Below are positions 1-8,266 of a stretch of 36,622 nt of DNA, piece after piece (position 1 is the first letter of the stretch; each line of letters begins with the position of its first letter). Made by a program: the position numbers and the translations under genes. Below the pieces are notes generated by a model that did not search any database, was not told where the DNA came from, and saw nothing but the letters and a program-made list of their open reading frames with translations. Source of the DNA: Clostridia bacterium (GTDB taxonomy: Bacteria; Bacillota; Clostridia; Oscillospirales; Acutalibacteraceae); assembly GCA_017407645.1 (NCBI GenBank), contig JAFQWE010000036.1, forward strand, positions 1 to 36,622. The letters are read 5' to 3'.

Positions 1-1
1 A

Positions 2-151
2 GGAATTACAAAAAAACAATTAGGCTTAGAACTAGATATTAGCGAATCAACGGTAAATAAACGCCTGGCTAAATTACGGGAAATGGGATTGCTTTTAGAA
101 GAAAAGTGTAAACCTGCAAAATATATGTTGGATTTGAATGAACTTTCTTAA
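2..151 (+). CDS. Winged-helix DNA-binding protein, C-terminal fragment
   Basis: The frame is open from the window edge to a TAA stop and encodes about 49 residues. The segment KKQLGLELDISESTVNKRLA reads as a helix-turn-helix (a short helix, a turn at DIS, then the recognition helix STVNKRLAKL). It is followed by MGLLLEEK, which fits the wing strand of a winged-helix fold. It could be the end of a MarR/ArsR-like regulator, a replication initiator or a phage-type regulator; nothing in the fragment decides between these. The 5' part lies outside the window. The element directly after its stop codon recurs after two other genes in the window. Confidence 0.5.
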   Translation, partial: GITKKQLGLELDISESTVNKRLAKLREMGLLLEEKCKPAKYMLDLNELS

Positions 152-247
152 TTTTCCCCCTTTTGTGCATAGCACCACAGGCTGCAATTAAGTCCAAATA
201 ATCAAATTGTAGGTACAGGCGTCCTCGACTGTCCCTATTGAAACAAA
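152..247 (+). repeat. Dispersed intergenic element, copy A
   Basis: The stretch begins directly after the stop codon with ATTTTCCCCCTTTTG, continues through ATAGCACCACAGGCTGC, and ends with GTCCCTATTGAAACAAA at 231-247. A close match to the first part lies on the minus strand just after the gene ending at 15777. The terminal 17-mer recurs with one mismatch at 1011-1027. Function is unknown. Confidence 0.4.
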
Positions 248-250
248 CTA

Positions 251-285
251 TCCGCCCGAAAAAATTCGAGCGGATTTTTCTTTTT
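251..285 (+). terminator. Rho-independent terminator
   Basis: The hairpin pairs TCCGC-C-CGAA with TTCG-A-GCGGA around a short A-rich loop at 251-274 and is followed by a T-rich tract. It would end transcription of the winged-helix gene and insulates the promoter that begins four bases later. Confidence 0.75.
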
Positions 286-288
286 GTA

Positions 289-316
289 TTGCGTTTCCTT
301 TGCAGTATGCTATACT
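289..316 (+). promoter_or_regulatory. Sigma-A-type promoter for the lipoprotein gene
   Basis: A -35 box TTGCGT (289-294) and a -10 box TATACT (311-316) are separated by 16 bases. The predicted transcript start near 323 rules out the upstream TTG at 284 as a translation start and supports the ATG at 341. Confidence 0.6.
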
Positions 317-340
317 AAAAATATGAAAGGAGTGGATATT

Positions 341-991
341 ATGTTTAAAAAAGCCTTTGTATTATTTTTGAGTTTAATTGTTTTAACTTCGCTGATGTGT
401 GCTTGTCAAGGTGGTCAAGGCCACGATGAAGAATCAACTAAAAATTCAACAAGTATTGCTAAAAACAGCGACGCGGATGCCACTCCTAAATGGAAAACTG
501 CTTATCTTAATTTTATTGAAAAAGAAAAGGACTCCTACTGTTCTTATGCACTTATATATATCGACGGTGATGACATTCCCGAACTGTATTTAAGCGGCAT
601 AGACGAAGCGACGGGAGACAGTGTTTGCGCTTATAAGAATGGCGTTGTTGAGCAGCCGTTGAATCGAATTGGCGGCGGATGGTTTGTTGAAAAAAGCGGA
701 AATGTTGGTAACCGAAACGGTCATATGGGGGATCTTTATACCCACATTTACAATCTTAATGAAAACGGATTTGTACTAACCTTTGAGGCGCTTTGTTTAG
801 AACGTGTGGAAGCCTTGGGGGATGACGAATACAAACTTCATTATGAATATTCAATTGGTGACAAGCCAGCAACCGAATCAGAATATAACTCTGCGGTTGA
901 ATCCTCTTTTGATTTTGAAAATGCAACACGATTAAACGAGAATGAGGTAAACTACGATTCTATACGGCAACAAATTATAGACTTCAATTGA
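341..991 (+). CDS. Small secreted lipoprotein of unknown function
   Basis: The product is about 216 residues. It begins with a lysine pair and a hydrophobic stretch typical of a lipoprotein signal peptide, followed by a lipobox-like MCAC with the likely lipidated Cys at residue 22, then a polar Gly/Asp/Ser-rich spacer. The mature part contains SYALIYIDGDDIPELYL, an acidic patch often seen in clostridial surface lipoproteins. It should be anchored on the outer face of the membrane. The start is fixed by an AGGAG ribosome site eight bases upstream and by the promoter at 289-316. The gene stands alone between two terminators, so it is monocistronic. No enzyme motif was recognised. The intergenic repeats on both sides suggest an accessory gene. 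Confidence 0.8.
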   Translation: MFKKAFVLFLSLIVLTSLMCACQGGQGHDEESTKNSTSIAKNSDADATPKWKTAYLNFIEKEKDSYCSYALIYIDGDDIPELYLSGIDEATGDSVCAYKNGVVEQPLNRIGGGWFVEKSGNVGNRNGHMGDLYTHIYNLNENGFVLTFEALCLERVEALGDDEYKLHYEYSIGDKPATESEYNSAVESSFDFENATRLNENEVNYDSIRQQIIDFN

Positions 992-993
992 TA

Positions 994-1027
994 TTCCCTC
1001 TTTGCGTATTGTCCCTATTAAAACAAA
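994..1027 (+). repeat. Dispersed intergenic element, short copy C
   Basis: Directly after the lipoprotein stop the sequence ATATTCCCTCTTTGCG is followed by GTCCCTATTAAAACAAA (1011-1027). The two parts resemble the left and right ends of the element at 152-247, with the middle missing. A terminator follows, as in copy A. Confidence 0.35.
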
Positions 1028-1031
1028 TATT

Positions 1032-1065
1032 AAAGGATGTGTAGAAATTTCTACACATCCTTTTT
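1032..1065. terminator. Bidirectional rho-independent terminator
   Basis: A perfect palindrome (AAAGGATGTGTAGAAA paired with its complement) has T-rich flanks on both strands. It lies between the converging lipoprotein gene and hemZ and probably serves both. Confidence 0.8.
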
Positions 1066-1071
1066 GCTTTT

Positions 1072-2538
1072 TCAAAACTTCACATCTTCATAAAAGGGCT
1101 TTATTGCATCTTTACGGCGCAGGATTTCCTCAAAATTGCCGTTGTACTCGTAGGGGTACTTATAATTAAAAATGCGCTCGATAGTGTTTTCGCCCTTTTT
1201 AAGTTTAGTAACGCCCGAGGCACCGCATGCAAGGACGGTATGGGTTTCATCCATCATAAAAATGTTATAAAGGCACTCATAACCTGCCTTGGCGTAGCCT
1301 GTGTTTTCGTGATTACCCACCGTCTTTGACTGACGGTACAAATAATATGGGATATATGTAGGCTGCAAACGCTCACCCGTCATTTTAAGCATCTGCCCTG
1401 CCGCCAACGCCTGAGCGGTATCGGGCAGCTCACCCCCTGCTGTCAGTCGTGATGACCGCTTCATTGACAGAGTGTGGACCGTAATGCTTTCGGGGTCAAG
1501 GGCAAGGACGCCATCAAGGGTGCGGGAGTAAGACTCCACGTCATCCTCGGGAAGACCTGCAATCAAATCCATATTTATATTCTTCATTCCGCACTGACGG
1601 GCAAGATTAAAGGCGTCGATAGCCTCTTTTGCCGTATGCCGTCTGCCGATTGCCTGAAGCACCTTGTCGTTAAGGGTCTGTGGGTTGATAGAAATTCGGG
1701 TTGCGCCACCACTGAGTATGGCCTGCAGCTTATCGGCAGTTATGGTGTCGGGTCTGCCTGCCTCAACAGTATATTCAGTGGCGGTGGACAGGTCAAAATT
1801 ACTGCTGACCGCATCCATAAGCACCCTTATCTGCTCTGCCGACAGAGTAGTGGGAGTGCCGCCCCCAACATAGATGGTTGAAAGCTCAAGCCCCAACTCT
1901 TTTGCGATTTTGCCTGTCACTGCAAGTTCTTTGCACAAAAGAGTCACGTACTCATCCATAAGCCCCATTGAATGCTCAACCGAATGGCTTACAAAGGAGC
2001 AATAACTACACCTGGTTGGGCAAAAGGGTATGGCAAAATAAAGGCTGAAGTGGTTGGGCTTTGATGAAGACACAATCCTTTGCTCGTTGTCTGATGCGGC
2101 GGCGCAAAGTTCAATCTTTTGCCCACTGCAAAGCAGTTTTTCGGCAAAATAATTCTTGGCGCCCTCTACCCCCATAGACTCGCTGAGCCGTCTCATAAGT
2201 TTTGCAGGTCGCACCCCTGTCAGTATACCCCAACTGGGACGAAGCCCCGTATACTCGCAGAGTATCTCGAAAAGGAGCACTGCCAATTTGCGCTCGCACT
2301 CGGCGGTGTCGTCAGCATCGCAGGTGTCCTCGCCCAAACGAACAAAATCCCCCGATTTGAACCTTACGGTCAGATGTGCCTTTCCCTCTTTTGCAGTCAA
2401 ATAGGCGGCAACCCACATTTCCTTTTGGTCTGCCGCGCTTTCTTCATCCGTCACCGTAATCTTCTCAAAAGGAAAGAAAAGGCGGCAGATATTCTCTAAT
2501 TCATATTTAAAGGTGTTGTTAATCGTACAAAGTACCAT
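1072..2538 (-). CDS. hemZ: HemZ-type radical SAM protein (coproporphyrinogen dehydrogenase family)
   Basis: At 488 residues this matches the HemZ family of Firmicutes. The N-terminal domain carries PSWGILTGVRPAKL near residue 101, a family signature. The radical SAM core has CPTRCSYC with Cys at about 173, 177 and 180 to bind the 4Fe-4S cluster, followed by the glycine-rich YVGGGTPTTL. HemZ proteins are annotated as oxygen-independent coproporphyrinogen oxidases, but their exact reaction is uncertain and no other haem genes are nearby. The ATG has an AAGGA site nine bases upstream. It overlaps the 3' end of the MBL hydrolase gene by 20 bases and is the last gene of the recJ-relA-dtd operon, ending at the terminator at 1032-1065. 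Confidence 0.9.
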   Translation of the reverse strand: MVLCTINNTFKYELENICRLFFPFEKITVTDEESAADQKEMWVAAYLTAKEGKAHLTVRFKSGDFVRLGEDTCDADDTAECERKLAVLLFEILCEYTGLRPSWGILTGVRPAKLMRRLSESMGVEGAKNYFAEKLLCSGQKIELCAAASDNEQRIVSSSKPNHFSLYFAIPFCPTRCSYCSFVSHSVEHSMGLMDEYVTLLCKELAVTGKIAKELGLELSTIYVGGGTPTTLSAEQIRVLMDAVSSNFDLSTATEYTVEAGRPDTITADKLQAILSGGATRISINPQTLNDKVLQAIGRRHTAKEAIDAFNLARQCGMKNINMDLIAGLPEDDVESYSRTLDGVLALDPESITVHTLSMKRSSRLTAGGELPDTAQALAAGQMLKMTGERLQPTYIPYYLYRQSKTVGNHENTGYAKAGYECLYNIFMMDETHTVLACGASGVTKLKKGENTIERIFNYKYPYEYNGNFEEILRRKDAIKPFYEDVKF

Positions 2539-3169
2539 TTTTAGCCATCCTTACGTATGGGTTGCAATTTTTCTCGGTAGCAATATCGGATATTTCACCG
2601 TGACCTGAACAAAGGGTCAAGCTTTCATCAAGATTGCAGATTTTAAGCAGAGACTGTGCCATTTTTTCCACGTCACCCGTTGGAAAGTCAACCCTGCCCA
2701 TACTGCCTGCAAAAATAGTATCGCCGCTAAAGACTACCCCCTCACCAACAAAGCAAACGCCCCCGTCGGTGTGACCCGGTGTGTGAATAACCGTCAAGGT
2801 GTCACCGCCTATATCAAGGGTGTCGCCCTCCTTTAGCAAAAGGTCGGCAGACCCCGTCTGTTGCTCACTGAAAAGGTATGCGGACACGTAGGGAAAAAGG
2901 CTGTCCTCCGCGTTTTGCAGTCCGCACTCGTCATCGGTATGAATAGCGATTTTGGCGCCAGTCAGTTTTCTTAAAGGAATTGCGGCAAGCAGATGGTCAC
3001 TGTGGCGGTGGGTAAGCAAAATATATTTTAGCCGCTCACCCAAAGCCGCCGCCTCGTTAAAGCCCTCGCCACCCTCGTAGCCCGGGTCGATGACGGCGCA
3101 GTCACCATTTTTGCCGTATATTATATAGGTATTGCAACAAAAGTTGCTTAAAAAAGACTTATAATTCAA
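2519..3169 (-). CDS. MBL-fold metallo-hydrolase (glyoxalase II-like)
   Basis: The product is about 216 residues. The zinc-binding signature THRHSDH lies near residue 58, and further ligands are visible in HTPGHTDGG and FSGDTIF. This is the class of small metallo-beta-lactamase-fold hydrolases resembling hydroxyacylglutathione hydrolase; the substrate is unknown. It sits in the conserved clostridial order relA-dtd-MBL-hemZ. The frame can open with GTG at 3178, which overlaps the dtd stop, but the AAAGGTGAG ribosome site abuts that GTG. It is better spaced for the TTG three codons later, which I chose. It is probably cytoplasmic and translationally coupled to dtd. Confidence 0.85.
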   Translation of the reverse strand: MNYKSFLSNFCCNTYIIYGKNGDCAVIDPGYEGGEGFNEAAALGERLKYILLTHRHSDHLLAAIPLRKLTGAKIAIHTDDECGLQNAEDSLFPYVSAYLFSEQQTGSADLLLKEGDTLDIGGDTLTVIHTPGHTDGGVCFVGEGVVFSGDTIFAGSMGRVDFPTGDVEKMAQSLLKICNLDESLTLCSGHGEISDIATEKNCNPYVRMAKNGTLYD

Positions 3170-3174
3170 GCCGC

Positions 3175-3630
3175 TCACCTTTTTACAATTTCGTCGGAAT
3201 CAAGCATTATAGTAACGGGGCCGTCGTTAACAAGCGCCACCTGCATATCGGCACCGAAAACGCCACGCTCAACCTTAATCCCCAATTTTTCCGCTTCGCC
3301 GCAGAAAAATTCGTAAAGCTCATTTGCCCTTTTAGGCTCACACGCACCTGTGAAAGAGGGACGGTTGCCCTTGCGACAGTCGGCGTACAGAGTAAACTGT
3401 GACACCGCAAGAAAACTGCCGCCGATGTCGGTAACGCTTTTGTTCATCTTGCCGTCAGCATCCTCAAAAACTCGCATCTGCACAACCTTTTGCGCCATTT
3501 TTGAGCAAATAGCCTCGTCATCCTCAGGGGCCACACCCACAAGGATTAAAAAGCCCTTGTCAATTTTGCCAACCTGCTTTTCATCAACCGTTACTGATGC
3601 GCCCTTTACACGTTGTACTAAAAGTCGCAT
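3175..3630 (-). CDS. dtd: D-aminoacyl-tRNA deacylase
   Basis: The 151-residue product is a standard-length Dtd. It contains both family signatures: SQFTLYADCRKGNRPSF in the middle and NDGPVTIML near the C-terminus, the latter carrying the Gly-cisPro element that excludes L-amino acids. The enzyme cleaves D-amino acids from mischarged tRNA in the cytoplasm. The ATG overlaps the relA stop by one base (TAATG), so translation is probably coupled. The relA-dtd neighbourhood is widely conserved in Firmicutes. Confidence 0.95.
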   Translation of the reverse strand: MRLLVQRVKGASVTVDEKQVGKIDKGFLILVGVAPEDDEAICSKMAQKVVQMRVFEDADGKMNKSVTDIGGSFLAVSQFTLYADCRKGNRPSFTGACEPKRANELYEFFCGEAEKLGIKVERGVFGADMQVALVNDGPVTIMLDSDEIVKR

Positions 3631-5804
3631 TATATCACCGACCTTTCAACCGAAAGCACGCCGTTTATTGCCGAAAGCTTGGAAATAACCGATTTAAGAT
3701 GTTCAACGCCCTCTACACATACGGTCAGGTCAATAACGCAGTTGCCGTCTTTAAGCTGACGGGCGGAAACTGCAGTCATCTTGATTCGCATATTCAGAAC
3801 GGCGGTGGAAACGTCCACCAAAATGCCGTCGCGGTCAATGGCGTGAACCTGCAATGCGGCGCAGAAGGATTTTGAACGGGTAACCGACCAATGGGCAGGA
3901 ATCCATCTGCCGGGCTCGTCAGCAAGTGACAAATCTTTAGGCACGTTGGTGCAGTCACGCTTATGCACAGATACACCGTGGCCGCGAGTGATAAAGCCGA
4001 TTATACTGTCACCGGGCAACGGAGAGCAACAACGGGACAGCTTTACAAGGCAGTTGTCTATACCTTCTACCACAACGCCGTCGGGAGATGCCGACTCTTC
4101 ATCATCAGAAACCATAGATGCAATATCTTTTTGAGGTTTTTGACGGAATCGGTCCTTAATAGAAGGCACGATGTTTGAGAAAATCAACCCGCCGTAGCCG
4201 ATTTTTGCATAAAAATCATCGGCAGTGGAGCATTGATAACGCTCGGCAAGGTCTTTAATAAGATTTTCGTAATCTTCTTCAGAAATACGGATGTTTGCCT
4301 GCCGTAAGGCGCGCTCAACCTCTTCCTTACCCGTTTCGATATTTTCGGGGCGGCGCTCCTTTTTAAACCAGGCGCGAATTTTACTTCTTGCCTCGCTTGT
4401 TTTAACCATCTTAAGCCAGTCACGGCTTGGTCCTCGGTCGGCTTGAGAGGTGGTGATAACCTCAATAACGTCGCCCGTTGCAATCTGATAATCAAGAGGA
4501 ACGATTCTGCCGTCAACCTTGGCGCCAACCATACGGTTGCCAACTGCCGAGTGAATGGCATAGGCAAAGTCGATAACGGTGCTTCCCACAGGCAGACTGA
4601 TAACGTCACCCTTGGGAGTTACGCCAAACACGTCTTCGGGAGCAAGGTCGGTCTTGATGGTTTGCACGATTTCGCCAACGTCTTCTACGTCGTTTTGAGA
4701 TTCAAGCAGTTGACGAATCCATGCCAAACGCTCCTCAAAACGCTCGTCTGAGCCACTGATTCCCGATTTATACTTCCAGTGCGCCGCAATTCCGTATTCT
4801 GCGGTGTGATGCATATCCCAAGTGCGAATCTGCACCTCAAAGGGCAAGCCCTCACGACTGATAACGGTGGTGTGCAGTGACTGATACAAATTTGATTTAG
4901 GGGTGGAAATATAATCCTTAAATCTGCCCGGGATGGGTCTGAACATTTCGTGCACAAGACCCAATACGTTATAGCAATCGGTTACGGTGTTAACTATAAC
5001 GCGCAATGCATACACGTCGTAAATTTCCTCAAACTGCTTGTTTTGCATATACATTTTGCGGTAAATTCCGTGTATAGATTTAATTCTGCCCTCAATAGAC
5101 AGATTGGGCACGCTGTCACCCATACGCTCTTTTATTCGGGATTTGATGCTTTCAATAAAGGTGTCGCGGTATTCTCTGTTTTTCTCAAGCTGCTCTTCAA
5201 TTTCGGCATAGGCAATGGGGTCAAGATAAGAAATTGCCAAATCTTCAAGCTCTTCCTTAACGGCGCGAATTCCCAATCGGTGAGCAATGGGGGCATATAT
5301 TTCAATGGTTTCAAGAGATTTTTCAAGCTGCTTACGGGTAGATTGCGCCGACAAGGTGCGCATATTGTGCAGTCGGTCGGCAAGCTTTATTATAATAACG
5401 CGGATGTCTGCCGCCATAGCAATAAGCATTTTTCTGATGTTTTCTGCCTGTTGCTCCTCACGAGTGGCAGTATCAATCTTGCCAAGCTTTGTAACGCCGT
5501 CAACAAGCAGAGCCACATTTTCGCCAAACTGACGGCGCACGTCCTCGCTTGTGATGGGAGTATCCTCAACGGCATCGTGCAGAAGCGCCGCCTCAACCGA
5601 TTCACTGTCCATTCCCAAGGATATAACTATCTCTGCCACCTTTAAGGGATGCCAGAAATACTCCTCACCCGAAAGACGAAGTTGCCCCTCGTGTGCCGCG
5701 CGGGATATATTGTAAGCGCGCTCAATAGCGGCGGTATCGTAGTTGCCGCCTTGCTTTTTCATAGCGTTAAGCAATATTTCCATTCCGTTGTCAAGCGTTT
5801 GCAT
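3630..5804 (-). CDS. relA: RelA/SpoT-homologue (p)ppGpp synthetase/hydrolase
   Basis: The 724-residue length is normal for a long RSH protein. In order it shows a hydrolase HD domain (His near 52, HD in LLHDAVEDT at 76-77), a synthetase domain (GRIKSIHGIYRKM, GRFKDYISTPK and EVQIRTWDMHH), a TGS domain (near 396-458) and a C-terminal ACT domain. Both catalytic domains look intact, so it should make and break the stringent-response alarmone. It lies 21 bases after recJ. The adenine phosphoribosyltransferase gene that often sits between recJ and relA in related bacteria is absent here. The ATG has an AAAGGAG site nine bases upstream. Confidence 0.95.
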   Translation of the reverse strand: MQTLDNGMEILLNAMKKQGGNYDTAAIERAYNISRAAHEGQLRLSGEEYFWHPLKVAEIVISLGMDSESVEAALLHDAVEDTPITSEDVRRQFGENVALLVDGVTKLGKIDTATREEQQAENIRKMLIAMAADIRVIIIKLADRLHNMRTLSAQSTRKQLEKSLETIEIYAPIAHRLGIRAVKEELEDLAISYLDPIAYAEIEEQLEKNREYRDTFIESIKSRIKERMGDSVPNLSIEGRIKSIHGIYRKMYMQNKQFEEIYDVYALRVIVNTVTDCYNVLGLVHEMFRPIPGRFKDYISTPKSNLYQSLHTTVISREGLPFEVQIRTWDMHHTAEYGIAAHWKYKSGISGSDERFEERLAWIRQLLESQNDVEDVGEIVQTIKTDLAPEDVFGVTPKGDVISLPVGSTVIDFAYAIHSAVGNRMVGAKVDGRIVPLDYQIATGDVIEVITTSQADRGPSRDWLKMVKTSEARSKIRAWFKKERRPENIETGKEEVERALRQANIRISEEDYENLIKDLAERYQCSTADDFYAKIGYGGLIFSNIVPSIKDRFRQKPQKDIASMVSDDEESASPDGVVVEGIDNCLVKLSRCCSPLPGDSIIGFITRGHGVSVHKRDCTNVPKDLSLADEPGRWIPAHWSVTRSKSFCAALQVHAIDRDGILVDVSTAVLNMRIKMTAVSARQLKDGNCVIDLTVCVEGVEHLKSVISKLSAINGVLSVERSVI

Positions 5805-5825
5805 ATACCGTCGCTCCTTTCAAAA

Positions 5826-7829
5826 TTAAAGGTTGTTTATTCGTTTAAAAATCGGTGAATTTTCCAATTGCATTTTGCCCTCAACAGCGTTAAGGGTAAC
5901 AGTAAGACTGCCTCCGTCATTTGTGCAGTTGATTATGCCAAGCTGCCTAAGCACCTCAAGGGCCGCGCGCATAGAGAAATAGTCCAGTGAACAATGCATT
6001 GCCAAGGCTTCCTCGTTGCCTGAAAATCCACTTTGCAAGGCTCTGTAAACCTTAACAATATCATCACGGGTGAGAGTTGCGCCCTGTATATCTTCATTTC
6101 TCATAAGCCGCTCAAAAAGGCGCATTTGTTTAAGGGTTTTGTCCTCATCAACACCTGCAGGACGAATACCCTTAACGGTTATGGTCACCTGCTCGTGACC
6201 CATATATTCACTGATTTCCGCATTAACCGCAAGGTCAACAACGTCACCCTTGCAAAAGCCCAATTTTTCTGCCGAGCAGCCAAAAAGCATAACGTTTGCC
6301 ACCGCGCCGTCGCGACTGACCTCAAGTCGCAAATGTCCCCCGTTGCCCACAGGCATAATTCGGTCGATTTTCATACCGAACAGACCGAAAACCGGAACGG
6401 GATTGCCCACACCAAAGGGGGCAAGCACATCCAATGACCTCACAAGGTCAGGCGTTATTGCAGAGGGACGCAGTTTGCAGTCAATATTAAGGGTATCAAA
6501 GGGCATATCACCATAAACAGACTTGGCATACTCATTTATGCCCCGTCTGAAATCATCCACCTTATCCATTGCAAGAGAAACGCCTGCCGCCTGTGCATGA
6601 CCGCCAAAACGGATAAGCATATCCCTGCAGGATGCAATGGCATCGTAAAGAGAAAACTCCCCTACACTGCGAGCAGAGCCGACGGCAATCCCCTCTTCAT
6701 CTGACAAAACGATGGCAGGTCTGCCGTAGCGGTTGCATATTCTTGATGCAACAATACCGATAACGCCGTGGTGCCATCCCTCACCGTATACCACAATTAC
6801 ACGGTCGTACTGCATACCGTTTTTCTCAATAAGCTGAATAGCCTGCTCGGAAATATCACGCTCAAGCTGTTGGCGCAAGGCGTTTGCCTCGTTAACCTCT
6901 TTGGCAAGAGCGGTTACAACCGATTCATCCTCTTCGGTAAGCAGTCGCACTGCTCTGAGGCAACTGCCCACTCTGCCTGCGGCGTTAAGTCGGGGGGCAA
7001 TTCCGTAACTTACAGTGGTGGCATTGGTGCCCCGTTTACGAAGCCCTGCCACGTCAAGCACTGCAGTAAGTCCTGCACGGTTGTCAATATTTTCAATACC
7101 CCGCTTTACAATAATGCGGTTTTCACCTGTAAGCTTCATAACGTCAGCAACTGTGCCAATAGCCGCAAGATCTGCATATCCTTGACACATTTCTTCACCG
7201 CTTACACCCTCTAAAGCGCAAACCACCTTAAAGGCAACGCCTGCCCCTGCATACTCCTTAAAAGGACTGGGGCAATCCTCACGGTGAGGGTCAACCACTG
7301 CCACTGCATCGGGCAACTCCCCTTGAGGCAAGTGGTGGTCGGTAACAACTGTGTCTATGCCAAGGCTTTTGGCGTGGGCAACCTCTTTTGAAGCGGTGAT
7401 GCCGTTGTCAACGGTGATAATAAGGGTTACTCCCTCACTGTGCATTTGGTCAACGGCAGCAATACTGATGCCGTATCCCTCTGACCGCTCAGGCACCTTA
7501 TAGGTAACCCTTGCACCCTTGCTTTTTAAGTAGGTGTAAAGAATGGCGGTAGAGGTCACACCGTCGGCGTCATAGTCACCGTACACGCATATATTCTCGC
7601 CCTTTTCAATGGCAGACAGTATGCGCTGACAAGCCTTGTCCATATCGGCAAGGTCAAAAGGGTCACCTAACTGTTGGTCGTCAGACAAAAATTCCTCAAC
7701 TTCAAAAGGGTCGCAAATTCCCCGTGAAACAAGTATTAAAGCCACAAGTGCATCAATGTCGCACTCCTCGGCAAGTTCCCGTGCAAGAGCCTTGTCGTAA
7801 TCTGCGACAAGCCATCTTTTTCTGCTCAA
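5826..7829 (-). CDS. recJ: Single-stranded-DNA-specific exonuclease RecJ
   Basis: The product of about 667 residues has the DHH-phosphoesterase motifs: GDYDADGVTS near residue 85, VDNGIT, TDHHLP near 164 and RFGGHAQAAG of the DHHA1 domain. These bind two metal ions. RecJ degrades single-stranded DNA 5' to 3' in recombination and mismatch repair. After the nuclease core comes an OB-type domain and a C-terminal extension rich in charged residues. The frame can begin with GTG at 7838, but the CGGAG ribosome site touches that codon; the TTG at 7829 is eight bases away and is preferred. It is the first gene of the operon, behind the promoter at 7866-7894. Confidence 0.93.
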   Translation of the reverse strand: MSRKRWLVADYDKALARELAEECDIDALVALILVSRGICDPFEVEEFLSDDQQLGDPFDLADMDKACQRILSAIEKGENICVYGDYDADGVTSTAILYTYLKSKGARVTYKVPERSEGYGISIAAVDQMHSEGVTLIITVDNGITASKEVAHAKSLGIDTVVTDHHLPQGELPDAVAVVDPHREDCPSPFKEYAGAGVAFKVVCALEGVSGEEMCQGYADLAAIGTVADVMKLTGENRIIVKRGIENIDNRAGLTAVLDVAGLRKRGTNATTVSYGIAPRLNAAGRVGSCLRAVRLLTEEDESVVTALAKEVNEANALRQQLERDISEQAIQLIEKNGMQYDRVIVVYGEGWHHGVIGIVASRICNRYGRPAIVLSDEEGIAVGSARSVGEFSLYDAIASCRDMLIRFGGHAQAAGVSLAMDKVDDFRRGINEYAKSVYGDMPFDTLNIDCKLRPSAITPDLVRSLDVLAPFGVGNPVPVFGLFGMKIDRIMPVGNGGHLRLEVSRDGAVANVMLFGCSAEKLGFCKGDVVDLAVNAEISEYMGHEQVTITVKGIRPAGVDEDKTLKQMRLFERLMRNEDIQGATLTRDDIVKVYRALQSGFSGNEEALAMHCSLDYFSMRAALEVLRQLGIINCTNDGGSLTVTLNAVEGKMQLENSPIFKRINNL

Positions 7830-7865
7830 AAATATCACTCCGAAAAAATAGTTATATATATGTTT

Positions 7866-7894
7866 ATTGTATCACACTTTAAGCACAAGAGCAA
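7866..7894 (-). promoter_or_regulatory. Sigma-A-type promoter for the recJ-hemZ operon
   Basis: On the minus strand a -35 box TTGCTC (7889-7894) and a -10 box TACAAT (7866-7871) are separated by 17 bases. The predicted transcript starts near 7859, about 30 bases before the recJ start. Confidence 0.6.
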
Positions 7895-7921
7895 CAGTTA
7901 TTTAAGGGTAAAAGGGCATAA

Positions 7922-7960
7922 AAAAGTCCTATGGCGTTTGGTCCTTGCCATAAGACTTTA
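7922..7960 (-). terminator. Rho-independent terminator of the minus-strand XRE gene
   Basis: AAAGTCCTATGGC (7923-7935) pairs with GCCATAAGACTTT (7947-7959) with one mismatch. On the minus strand the stem is followed by TTTTT. It begins right after the stop codon at 7963 and separates this regulator from the recJ promoter. Confidence 0.75.
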
Positions 7961-7962
7961 AT

Positions 7963-8160
7963 TTATGGTTTGTCTTTTAATCCCAAAATGTAATCAACAG
8001 ATACTTTGTAAAACCTTGAAAGCAACACCAGCTTTTCTGAACTAATATCTGCTTTCCCTGTTTCTATTTTACTATACTGTTGCTGTGTAGTTTTAATAAC
8101 TTTTGCCACTTGCGCTTGACTTAAATCTCTATCTTCTCTTAACGCCTTAATTCTATTCAT
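7963..8160 (-). CDS. XRE-family (Cro/CI-type) helix-turn-helix regulator
   Basis: The 65-residue product is essentially one HTH_3 domain: LSQAQVAKVIKTTQQQYSKI forms the helix-turn-helix and FYKVSVDYILGLKDKP is the usual end of such domains. It should bind DNA as a dimer in the cytoplasm. The ATG at 8160 has an AAGGAG site seven bases upstream; the frame can be extended by 11 codons but without ribosome-site support. It is transcribed away from a second small HTH gene, and a perfect palindrome lies between them. This looks like a self-regulating repressor pair, although no phage genes are close. Confidence 0.85.
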   Translation of the reverse strand: MNRIKALREDRDLSQAQVAKVIKTTQQQYSKIETGKADISSEKLVLLSRFYKVSVDYILGLKDKP

Positions 8161-8184
8161 TCTATCACTCCTTAACCTATGTTT

Positions 8185-8190
8185 AGTATA
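8185..8190 (-). promoter_or_regulatory. Candidate -10 box for the minus-strand XRE gene
   Basis: TATACT lies on the minus strand about 25 bases upstream of the start codon. A matching -35 box is weak (CAATAC at 17 bases), so this promoter may depend on activation or be intrinsically weak compared with the opposing one. Confidence 0.4.
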
Positions 8191-8210
8191 CATTACATCT
8201 AAAAATTGTA

Positions 8211-8239
8211 TTGACTTTTACACCTATTAGGTGTAAAAT
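8211..8239 (+). promoter_or_regulatory. Strong promoter with embedded palindromic operator
   Basis: A near-consensus -35 box TTGACT (8211-8216) and a -10 box TAAAAT (8234-8239) have the ideal 17-base spacing. A perfect inverted repeat of arms TTTTACACCTA and TAGGTGTAAAA around a single T occupies 8216-8238, covering the spacer and parts of both boxes. A dimeric regulator bound here would exclude RNA polymerase. One or both flanking HTH proteins are the natural candidates for binding it. Confidence 0.75.
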
Positions 8240-8266
8240 GTATCAAAAAAACAAAGGAGTATAAAA

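Noticed and set aside
284-340. Upstream start (TTG at 284) for the lipoprotein gene
   Set aside because: It lies before the predicted transcript start and would block the signal peptide; the ATG at 341 has a proper ribosome site.
4950-5645. 231-codon frame on the plus strand opposite relA
   Set aside because: It lies entirely inside relA, has no protein-like motifs and reflects the antisense codon pattern of relA.
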